The notes under the pieces were generated by a model. That model had not been told where the DNA came from, searched no databases, and saw nothing but the letters and a program-made list of their open reading frames with translations. A stretch of DNA of 64,000 bases, taken from assembly GCF_008831285.2 (NCBI RefSeq), contig NC_045145.1, positions 9,424,802 through 9,488,801 of the forward strand. The letters are read 5' to 3'. This DNA is from Nymphaea colorata (lineage: Eukaryota > Streptophyta > Magnoliopsida > Nymphaeales > Nymphaeaceae). How positions within the stretch are numbered: position 1 is the stretch's first letter; the number at the start of each line of letters is the position of its first letter. Positions 33,001 to 44,934 of the stretch are shown here, in pieces. The translations under genes and the position numbers were made by a program.

Positions 33001-36000
33001 ACTTTGGTTATTTTGAGAAAAGAGAGACTAACTATGTAACACGGGTAGTGCTCCAAAGGAGCAGTACCAGTACTGTACTGGTACGACACTGGTACAGGTA
33101 CGGGTACGGCGTCGGGTATGGCCTGGGTGCGGCGTTGACCGTGCCGGGTACGGTCAAAGTACCCGAGGTCGAATCCGACCATTTTCAAACTCGGTCAAAG
33201 TTGACCGAGTCCAAAATCGTCCATTGCACGTTTTAAAAAACCATTTTTTTCCCTCTTTTCACACGATGCCTTTGCCCTCTTGCCTCACCCCTCTCGTCCC
33301 TTGCCTTCTCGCCCCTTTCACCCCTCTTGCCTTTCTCATCCTCTCACCTCTCCCCTCCTTGTCCCTCTCATTCCTCGCCTTTTCGCCCCTTGGAACTCTC
33401 AAAGGACAGATTTTTTGTTTTGAAATTCTTAGTATATACAAATTTTGGATCATGATTTAATGATTTATGAATATGCTATTTTGTTTGTAATTTTTTTGAT
33501 ATACATATATATTTTTATTTATATATATGTGTGTGTACGGCCGTACCCCCGCACCCGAGTTTTTGGAAAATGATTCGTACCCGTACCCGCACCGGTACCC
33601 GTACCGGCACCCGCACCGGTACCTATGTGACATAGGAGACTAATAGATGAGGTACAGTAAGCAAGTTCACATAGCAAGTAGTAAAAACAGGCAAGCATGT
33701 GGAAGATATAGAAAACACTTGGAAATAAAACAAAAGCTACTTATAGGATGACCATTCCTTTATTGATCTTTAAAAGAGTACATCCTCTCTTATGAGAGAG
33801 GTTCTTTTCTTAGCTCATGGCCAATAACATATTTTCCCTTAGGAATACACCATCGAAACACTCAAGAGGAAAGGAAGGAGAGGTTTCTTCGTCTACATCT
33901 AAGTCCAAGTCTCAGTGTCCTCTTCTTAGTGCAGACTGCGGATTTTATAGAGGCCTCCGAAGTCTCCAAAAAGGCTCACATGTCCTCCATTTTAACTTAT
34001 CCACAGCTTTTCTACTTTTGGCAGTAGTGAGTGAAGGGATAAGATTCTTTTTCTTATTCGATGCTCTGTGAGTGCGCTTTGTTTTTTTTGACAAAACATC
34101 TTTCGGCTGAGTGGTGCTTAAAAAAGAACCACTTTTCTTTTGTCGTTCACATGGATATGCTGGAGTGGTCCCTTGAAAGGAACCACTTTCTTCTGTCGTT
34201 TACATGGACATATTGTCCAGAGAGGAATCATATTCCCTCTTGTAATGTGGTCTCAGTGGAGTAGGTGTAAAGATGGGTTGTTCTCTTCCGCGTGCTACTG
34301 TCGACCTTCTTACTGTAAAAATCTTTAGTCCTTCTCTGCTTTCTTCTATTGCCATCTTCCTTCCACACACGTAGTAAGTGTCTGCTTGGTGCTTTATGAG
34401 GTGGCAATAAGGTTTAGCTGTAACTTCAGAGCCTGTATATCTCCTTTGTCTATCCGATCTATGAATCCTTGAAGTTTCGTCAGTGCAGTGGCGTCTTTCT
34501 TTTTGTGTGAGCTGTAAATGGCACATCTACTGGTGGAAGAGTGATGCCACCATATCCCTCTTTCTGCTTATGATTTTGCAGTGTTTATAATAATTTTCAT
34601 GCTCAAGGCACGTCTATAATGTACAAACTTTATTTTGTCATCTATCTGAGGATATGGTTTTTGCTTTTGATTTATGTCAAAAGTTAATTGGAAGTCTTTA
34701 CCTACAAGTCCTATTTGGACTATATGGATATTTTCTTTTCTTTCCAAGAATCATTTGGAAGACTAATTAGTTCTGGTGCTGCTGAGAAGAATTTTAAAAA
34801 GACTATAGATTCAGCTGTAAAACCAAGATTTCCTAAAGCAAATTCTCTTACAGCCTTACCCAATTCTGGAGGAAGTAAACTGATTTCTTCAAATGAAAGG
34901 TATAGATAAAACATGGCTAAGGAACCATATTCAAACCATTTTTTAATAAATTTTGGGTTACAGCCTTGTAAACAAAGGATTCTGGGATAGATTCCAGAGC
35001 AATCAGTAAGATACTCTGCATTTGGGCCTTCTACTGACAACTGGTGTAGTTCAGCTAAGGTTTGAAAATATCTGTTGATAATTTCTGGAATTTGAATGAT
35101 TTCATCAAAGACTTTTGAAAGATGAATTTTTGTATGAGTGTCAGAAATTGCTTTCACAGTAAGCTGACTTTATAAGGTTCCTGCCTCTTGTATACCTTTC
35201 CCTCTTTCATATGAAACCTGGGTTTTCTGGGCCGTGATGACACCTGTTTTGGATATTGTAGCCCATTTTGTCTCCACTGTTTGTAGGAGATCTACAGCTT
35301 CATCCAGCCATTTAGTCAGTTCAGCATGTTGATCAAGTACCTTTATCACCAACTTCTATTGTTCCATGTCGATCGCCTTTAAAAGTTATTCTGCCATGCT
35401 ATCCACTCTGTATTGATAGGAGACGGGAGAGGATGTCTGCGACTCTGCAATGTTGTTATCTTTTCCTTTGATACGCTCAAAGATGATTTGTGTTGAATAA
35501 GTTGATACAATGTCTCTAAATTTCAACCATAGTCTTGCAGAAGACTTTTTCCCTGTTTCGTGTAATTGAGTATGAAACTTTACAATAGTTTCACAGTCAG
35601 TTCGAATAGAGAATTGTTTTCGGAGTATGAATATATTCAAAAGATTTCGAGGCGTAAGAGATAGCTAATACTTCAATGTCTATTGAGCAAATGTTTCCTT
35701 TTTCCATAAACTTTCCCGATGAATAATGACGTATTTCTTTGGTAGCTTTTAAATCATACTTGGAGGGCTTAGCTAATAAAACTGTACCCCATCCAAGGTG
35801 AGACCCGTCTTTCTGGACTATTAGATAGTCCGTACTAAGTGGTAATCTAAGGGGTTTTAATTGACTAACCAAATTTTTGATCTTTTTTACTTGTTCTATA
35901 TCTTCTTGATTAAAGAATAGAACTCCATGAGGCCTTAACTTAGCATACAGGCCAGCAACTAGATGGTGCAGTTGTGGAATATATGGCCTGGCATAGTTTA

Positions 36001-39000
36001 GAATCCCTGGGAACTGTTGGAGTATCTTTTTATCTTCTAGTTTGTCTGGGAATTCTTTGATAATTTTGTTTATAATATGGGTTTGAAGTTTTATGTATCC
36101 ATTTCTGATTTCTGTCCCAAGGAATTTAATATGGGTGTGGAGTAGTTCTATTATTTTCTTTGAAATTATAATACCCTGATCTTCAAATGTTCCGAAGGTT
36201 TTTTTCAAATGTTTAATATGTTCATTTTTTGTTTTAGAGAAAACGAGAATGTCGTCAACATAAACTATGGATTCATGTGAAACCAATGGTGCAAGGTCTA
36301 TCATATTAGCCCCATTGATATGTTTACATTTGAAGATCTTACAAGCCTTCTATTGAAACAACCCCTAGGATTTAGGAAGACTTTCCAATCAGGTGTTGCA
36401 ACACAGCAAGAATACATGTAGAAACAAGGATAGCAAAAAGATAAGAATCAACATCATCAGAAAAGAAGCCATCATGTGAATAAAAAAAAAAGCACGGTTG
36501 TAAAGCAGAAAGTGGCAATTTATATGCATATAGAACAGTGTAATTTTCTTTCGTACGCCATCTACATCAACCAAGGGCAATTAACAAGATAATAGCTATT
36601 GTGAGGATGAACTTTCGGACCAAAAAATGCATAGTTGAAAAATCCCACATGGGATTTCCCCAAATCGACCTAGACCAGCATTTTGCCGGGCCAGTATTCC
36701 AGTATTAGCCTAGTATACAACCAAATCTCAGATTGAATTGGTTTAGAACTGTCTGACTTTGTGGATCAGCAGGTGGCTGGTGATTCAGATGTTCCTCCAC
36801 ACCAAATCAACCAACGCCTTTACAGCCATTTACGAGCAAGTTGTAAAGATTTCTTTCCCTGTTATTGTTAAAACTGGAACATAGTCAGGTTTAAAAAACA
36901 AATTACAACTTAGGGTTTACGAGATGAAGTTCCCTCCCCCTTCATCACCGCTACTTGACAAATTAGGGTTTTAGGAATTACCTTTTTGCTATTGCAGAGG
37001 AAAAGTTCTGTAGTATCATTTCTTGTGGTTCCTATTCTACAAGCCTTTTAATTAAAAAAAAAAAAATCATATCTTATGCTAGAAGCTTTAGTTTTTATTT
37101 ATAGTTACGATCGACTTGTTCATGAACCTTGTCTTAAAGAAACATTATAAAAAAATTAATGACCTAACCCGGATAAGTTGCCAAGCCAACTTATTGACCT
37201 GTGACTCAGAGATTTAGCCAATCCACAGCTTTCCCAACTTATGCCATGTATTCAAATTTAGCAGGATGCAGTATCAGTTCCAGAGGGAAGGAACAGCCAC
37301 TAGACCAATAAAGATACATAGACCACAAGGTCTGAACCTTGTTCCTATATGACCTAATCAATTTGATAAAAGGCACCTCCCATCCATTCTCCTTATTTAG
37401 TTTTTAGCAGCATAAGAAAATCAAAAGGGTTTGTTCTACAACTCTGTCTGTCCAAGGAATGCAGAAGGGGATGGAGTTCCCTTTTGGTGTAGTTTTGAGT
37501 CAAAAACTGGGACCTCACAATCAATAGCCACTATATTGATGTTTTCCCCTCATACCTTTTGTTCTTCATGATCTGATATTTTGGGTCCCTGAGTGTTGAG
37601 GAACCATGAACTAGGCCCAAGGGATCAAATGACTGCTGGGCTTGGACCCAGCATCGACTTCAAATGTACCTTTAACCACACACTTGTGCCAATTTCAAGT
37701 ACAGTTACCTTTTTGAGGACTAAATCTCTCACTTGTTAGCACTCGAATGTTGTTTTCCCCTCATACGTTTTATTCTTCATGATCTGATATTTTGGGTCCC
37801 TGAGTGTTGAGGAACCATGAACTAGGCCCAAGGGATCAAATGACTGCTGGGCTTGGACCCAGCATCGACTTCAAATGTACCTTTAACCACACACTAGTGC
37901 CAATTTCAAGTACAGTTACCTTTTTGAGGACTAAATCTCTCACTTGTTAGCACTCGAATGTATCAATTTCATGAACTCACAAGAGTTTCCATGCGCATAT
38001 GCATCAAAATCATGAAACCAATTGCATAAAAGTAAAAGATCATCCATTTCAAATGGTTTCTGTAATTATTCTGATACCTTTGCATATTCATATATTATGC
38101 ATACGAAGTTTCAAATGAAAGGAGAACCATGAATATGTGAAAAGCAGTTGTGGACTTCATACAGATCAAACACAAGGAATGACCACAGTAGTTTGTCTTC
38201 AGCAGACAATAGAAAGGAATACCTGAATGTCAGCATAATGGCTAATTAAAGGATAAGATTTGTCTCATTAAACACCATAATACTTCCAATACGGTACCTT
38301 CTTCCCTTTAGACCTAGCATCTTCAACATGCCCACTGATAAAAAGGTGACCACCCTTCCTACAGGATAAAGTATTAGGGAAAGCCAGGCAACTGGCCTAA
38401 CCTAGTAGCAGTGAAAGGATGTATTAATATTCAGATTACTACTTTAATAAAGTAATGAAAAACTAACATATTACATTTTCAATTGTGAGAATAGAAACAT
38501 TATCACCTTACCACAAATCTAGCAACATCGGTGGCATTATGAACAGCTATGCTTTTTGGAGTAATTTCTGTGAGTAGTAAAATAGCAACCTGAATTCATT
38601 CAAGACAAAGCTGAAAATTTTAATTGACTGAGTAAATTTTTTATAATTAAGGATGTGTGTGTATAAACAAAGTAACAAACTACATTGTATGATTTCACTA
38701 TGAAAGCAGAAAAGGTTCTGAAATTCAATCAATGCAGTTTTACCATAGCACATTGGATCACATTACTATGCATCAGACACAGATTGCTGATCTTAATCAC
38801 TGAAAATGACACTCATGAGCTAAATTAGTTGAGGACATAAGTAAAACGCTTGGCTTAACATGGATCACAAGTATTTTCAGATGAACAGCCAACAAAAGCT
38901 ACAAGAACCAAAATAGGTATATAATCAATCTCATCAGTCAATCGATACCAACGTAAAACTTGAAAGTTGGATACAGGATAACTAACAATAGAAAACTGAA

Positions 39001-42000
39001 CCTAACATAACTTTTGAAGATATTCCAGACTAAAACCATTAGAACAGCAATTCCAAACATACAGCATGTGTTCACGTGGATAAGCCAGAAGGGCAAGTTT
39101 GAACAGAAAAGGATAGCACCAGAGACAGACAAAAAGGCTATAGAAAAAGAAGATGAAGTTTTTGTGTTACAGACGGCATATACATGCAGTGAAAAGGGCT
39201 AAACAACCTCATTAAAGGGCAACATTGGACATCCATAGTTTAAACTTTAAAGAAATCATATATTTTGCATGTAAAAATGCATTGGCACTTGCAATGTTGT
39301 CAATGCTGCAAGGTGGTTCATTTTACAAAATGATAAAGAATAGAACAGTATATATCCTACTAAATGAAGGGAATCAATCTATATTATTTTTCTGATTAAA
39401 AATAAATAAGCTAATTTAAATTATTCTAAAAATTACAAAAAAAAAAATCAAGATTCATATTGGCCTCTGTCATTTTATCAGGGCCACAGTGGCACGTCTC
39501 CAAACACAGACCTAGATGGATTGGTAGTAATAACACTGGGCCATTCGGATGACATTACGTCTGAGCAAGAAAATTCTATAACAGCTTTCCCATGTCAATC
39601 TCTGTCTTAGATACTAAGCCCATTTATTCATAGTCTGGGTGAGGCCTCATCCAAACTCCTCTAACCCAGATCCAAGCTTCTGTTGCTTGCAATCCTCTTG
39701 GATAAATCATACATCATACCACTAGACTTTTCTTCAAGCGGATCAGGTTTATAAAGAGAGAGCATTCTGTCCCTCTCTTTTGTCTCATGAACCCAGGTTC
39801 AAAATCAAAACTCCCCTATTACAAGTCTCGGCCTTTGGACATTATCAGGCAGCCGGGCAAGTCCTGCCAAGTTGGATGGCACTTACCAATGAGTTAAAAG
39901 CTAAAAAGCATCCACCAGAATAGAAGCCAACGGAAATCCTCTTGCAGTCTTATTCTGCAAGATGGTGAATTTGTCCAGAAAGTATCATGCCAATGTGATA
40001 GGTGTCCTAATCTAGTTCCCTGCAAGAGAAGATAAGGACTCACACACAGACTTAGTCCCCAACTAGGGTAACCCGCAACCCAAGAGAGAGATCATTTCAT
40101 TAATCTGCAATGGGATTGGGGGTTACCACACCCAAGCACTTATAAGCATAGGCAAAAATATTGTTTTTGGGTTTCAAACTGTGAGATTTTTCTCCGATAT
40201 AAAATGGCAGAGTTGTTTCTTTTATTGGGAAAAATTTGGGAACATTTTGGCAAATTTTGCACAATTAATCTTTTGCAACAGAGAAAGGTCGCCTAAATCC
40301 TATAAGTAAAATGCAAAAAATGTGAAAATAAAAATCTGGTAATTAAAAACTCTAAAAACGCAAAAAAAAAAGTGAAAATGAAAAAAACGAACAAATAATG
40401 TGAAAAAAAATGTTCCATTTTCACGTTTTTTGTTTTTGGTGTTTATTTTGAAGAGAACGTTTTTATCTAGTTTTTTGTCGGCTGACCTACTTTAACTTTT
40501 TTAACGTGCTTTTTTCCAAAAAAATAAATTTTCTGTGGCTATGCTTATAAGGTGACTACATGATAACAGGGTCTGTCTAAGAGACCTGACCCAACTAAAG
40601 CCCTATTACCTGGCCCGTAGCCCAGTTCCTTATTCTATTTTTCCCTCAACTCATACCTGCCTAATATAGACCATGATTATCTTCCTCAATAAACACTTTG
40701 TCCTCAAGGAGTGAGCTTGGAAACGGCTGCTCATTGAGAAGAATTCTCCTTTAGTTTAGAAAAAGTAGTAGGAAACCAATTGCAAGACATGAACAACACT
40801 GGTCCTGATAAGGCAAGTGGACATTCGAAAAATAGCTTCCCGATGTCAGGGTTTTCCTCAAAATCAGCATGAGTGAGACGGTGATAGCAGGAAAGAATTA
40901 GAAAATGAAACAGGCCAAAGCATGTGTTACGTAGAGAGGTAGAGAAGAGGGAGAAGAAGAGAACGTGAAGAAGGAGAGAATAGGAAGCAGTCAAGAATCT
41001 GTCGGCTGCTCCTTTTCCTTTAGACTAAATAAGGATTAGGGTTATGTTTAACCCTTTACATAAAGAGTCCAACAAAACTTTAAAAATTCAAAAAGCTACT
41101 CAATACAAAATTTCAAAATACAGAAAACTTCAAATCCCAAACCAGCACGTTTCCTCAATATTTCCCCTCAAGCTGGAGCATAGATGTCTATTATGCTCAG
41201 TTTGCTACAACACTTCATGAAATCGGATAAACAGCTTTGGTAAATATATTTGCAGGTTGGTCTTTTGAAGCAACATATTCAATAGAAATATTCCTGCTTG
41301 AACCAAGTCTGTAATATAATGACAATCAACTTCAATATGCTTGATCCGTTCGTGAAAAACCGGATCATTTGCTATATAAGTAGCCGCTTTATTATCACAT
41401 TGCATTTTTGTAGGCAATTTTATCTGAATTCCAAGACCTTCTAGCATGGTTTTCACCCAGGTGATTTCAATAGATGTTTGGGTCATGGCTCGATATTCTG
41501 ACTCTGCACTAGATCGACCAACAACAGCTTGCTTTTTACTTCTCCAAGATACTAAGTTACTACCAACAAAGATACAGAATCCCGTAGTGGACTTTCTGTC
41601 ATCAATTGAACCTGCATAATCTGCATCAGAATAAGCTTCTATCTGAAGTGAAGAGCTTCTTCTAACTAGTAGACTCTTTCCAGGGGAACCTTTTAGAAAT
41701 TTCAATAATAACATAGCTGCATTGGGCTTTTCTTGGCTTATCCATAAATTGACTTAGTTTTCCCACAAAAAAGGATATATCAAGTGTAGTAATTGTTACA
41801 TATAGTAGCTTTCCAATCAAAGACCGATATGATGTGCTATCAACAGTTTCAGATTAGTGAGTACGAGAATTCATAAGAATAGATGTCGGTTTAGTTCCAG
41901 TCATACCTGTTTCTTATAGCAAATCAAGAACATATTTTCTTTAGGAATAAGGACTAGGCCTTTTTTTACTTCTTGCTACTTCTATCTCTAAGAAGTAACG

Positions 42001-44902
42001 TAAAGAGACAAGATCTTTAGTAACAAAATGTTGTTGGAGATACTTCTTTGTGTCTTGTATTTCTTGTTCATTGCCACTAGTTAAAATAATGTCATCCACA
42101 TATAGCACCATAACAACCATACCTCTTGAGGTCCTTTCTATGAACAATGAATGATCTAAAGGTGATCTCTGAAACTCAAACTTAGACACAACATCACACA
42201 AACTTCTGAAACCATGCTCTGAGACTCTGTTTCAAACCATACATAGCCTTCTTTAACAAACATACCTTGGTACACTCTCCCTGTTTCTTAAAGCCCGGTG
42301 GTTGCTGCATATAAACCACTTCAGATAAATCCCCATACAGAAAGGCATTTTTAACATCGAGTTGGTACATGTTCCATCCATAATGAACTGCAACAGATAT
42401 AATGAGTCGTATAGTGCCCAGACGTGCCACAGGGGAAAAAGTTTCAAAGAATTCAATACCATATGTCTGTGTGTACCCTTTTGCTACCAAGCGTGCCTTG
42501 TAGTGCTCAACTATACCATCTGTGTTGTACTTGATAGTGAATACTCATTTCGAGCCGACAATATCTGCCCCAGAAGGGGGTTCAACGAGATCCCAAGTGT
42601 GACAAGATATTAGAGAATTCATCTCCTCCTTCATAGCTTGGTACCACTTAGAGTTCAAAATAGCTTGTTTATATGAAATAGGAATGGATGTCACTGACAA
42701 GGCATCAATAAATTTGCACATATGATCTTTCAAATGAGCTATACTAACAAATTTAGAAAGATGATGAATTGTGCATTGTCTGATTCCTTTACGCAGTGCA
42801 ATAGGTAATTCATCAAAAACAAAAGCATCAAGGGAACACTCAGGCATGTCATGTAATTCAAAACTACTTACCTCCCAAAAGCAAGATGGTGTAAGGTCAT
42901 TACATGATGGATTCCTTCTTGAATATGGGAAAGGAGGATCTTTAAACCATGGAATGGAGGGATTGGAACAAATGGGTGATGAAGAAAAAGGAAGGGACTC
43001 AAGTGGAATAGAAAGAATTGGAAGAACTTTGGATACGAAGGACTTGCAGGAAAGAATTGAGACAACTCGAGAAAGGTTACATTGGCACTGACAAACTCTC
43101 GATTAGATATAGGATCTAGGCATCGATACCCTTTTTGATTTTTAGAGTATCCCACAAATACACATTTACTTGCTTGCGCAGCTAGTTTATCTCGATTGGC
43201 TCCAAGTTTATGTACAAAGCAAGTGCATCCAAATATACGTGGAGCTAAAGAAAACAAAGCTCTGTTTGGGTAGAGAATTTGAATTGGTATCTTGTTGTCT
43301 ATGGTAAATGATGGCATTCTATTTATTAAGTAACATGCGGTCAAAATTGCGTCTCCCCAAAAATTAGAAGGCATATGTGAATGAATCATGATTGTGCGGG
43401 CTACATCCAACAAATGGCGATGTTTTCTTTCAACTACACCATTTTGTTGGGATGTGTGAGGGCAAGTAAAATGTGGCACAATACCATGGGATTTATAAAA
43501 TTCAAGTAAATGAATAGATTTGAACTCGAGAGCATTGTCAGTGCGAACAACCTTGACACAAGAATTAAATTGAGTTTTTATTTTCAATATGAAAGATTTC
43601 AAGATACAAGGAGCTTGAGTTCTGTCTTTCATCAAAAAAACTCAAGTGACACGAGAGAAATCATCAACAATTGACAGATAATAACGAAACGACAACCGAC
43701 TTGGAACCCGACTAGGCTCCCAAACATCAACATGGACTAAATCAAACAGACTTTGGCTAGACTGCCTTTGACTCGATTGGAAAGAAGTACGACTATGCTT
43801 GCCCAATTGACAAGCTTCACACTCGATAGACATTGTGGAAGAAATCTGAGGACATAGCAGTCGAAGTTTAGGGAAGGATGGATGACCCAATCTGAGATGC
43901 CATTAGAAAGCACTTGAAGATGAATCAAGTAAGAATGACGCCTCCTTATCAAATGTATCCAAGAAGTAGATTTCATCTCTCTCATGGCCTCCACCAATCT
44001 TCCTCTCAATCGATAGACCCTGAAATACACAAGTACCGGATCAAAAATAACTCTGCAATTCATCTCTTTAGTTAGTTTGCTTATAGATAATAAATTCTTT
44101 GGGAATTCAGGAGTATATAGCACATCATGAACATGCAAAGATGGAGAGAGATAAACATCTCCATGTCCTTCTACTGGAGATTGTCTTCCATCCGCCAATC
44201 GAACATGCTGAGGGGAATTAAATTTTTGTAGGTTTGAAATACTAGTATCTCCACAAAAGTGTTTAGATGCTCCAGAATCAATGATCCAACAACCATTAGA
44301 AGAAGTTCTACCTGTAGAGTATGTTCAATTTGTGACAGCCTATGTCACATGGGTACTCCTCCTGAGGAGTACCCACACGGTACCAATACGACACCAGTAC
44401 CGGTACGGGTACGGTACTGGGTACGCCATTAGTGAGCCATTGACCGAATCGGGTGCGGTCAACGCACCCAAGTCTACTTTCGTCCGTTTTCAGACTCGGT
44501 CAAAGTTGACCGAGTCTAAAGTTGTCCGTTTTAAATCTTAACGTTTTTTCATTTTAACGTTTTAAACTATTGTAGCGTGAAATTTATCGAAACCCTATTC
44601 CTCCTTTTTCATTTCGTTTGGTTTCATTCCTTCATCTCTCACCGACGAAGGCAGCGGCGACCAACGAAGGCAGGGGCGGCGACCGGCGGCTGTAGGCAAC
44701 GAACGGCGACGGAAGGCGGCGGCAGGCAGCGACCGGCGACGGCAGGCTTTGAACGGCGACGGTATTTGGTTTTTTTCATTTTTTTATCATTTTCTATCGA
44801 GCTTCTGAGCCTTCCATCGCCTGTCGAGCTTCGGAGCTTTTCTCTGCTTCTTTTATTGATCTCTCATCTCCCCGACCATCACTCACCAATCACCAGATTC
44901 AC

Positions 44903-44934
<32 letters not shown>

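Larger units (their letters stand above)
33660..36310 (-). mobile_element. Endogenous pararetrovirus (Caulimoviridae-like) fragment in intron 5
   Basis: In minus orientation: RT with YVDD and RNase H (36304-35386), a second open region without a recognised domain (35352-34720), then a non-coding stretch with direct repeats and a TATA box (about 34250-33900). Pol, downstream ORF, then a promoter-bearing intergenic region is the order seen in plant pararetroviruses. No integrase and no LTRs were seen. Coat and movement protein regions are not recognised. It lies in the same direction as the host gene. Confidence 0.75.
40925..44336 (-). mobile_element. Truncated Ty1-copia element (sister of copy A), 3' LTR to protease
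   Basis: 3' LTR 40925-41160, RNase H, RT, integrase, pre-integrase and part of protease in minus orientation. It stops at 44336 within the region encoding the start of the protease frame; gag and 5' LTR are missing, and a family I element starts there. Close in sequence to copy A throughout, but without the 227-base duplication. Confidence 0.9.

Noticed and set aside
33048-33460. Small open frames and CT-rich ORF inside the family I element
   Set aside because: Composition-driven within a non-autonomous DNA element.
32646-36310. An intact or potentially active integrated virus
   Set aside because: RT fingers, protease and coat/movement regions are missing or not recognised, and several stops and frameshifts are visible; it is a fossil fragment.
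38938-39202. Short frames on both strands in intron 3
   Set aside because: AT-rich intron DNA; hydrophobic or lysine-rich by composition only.
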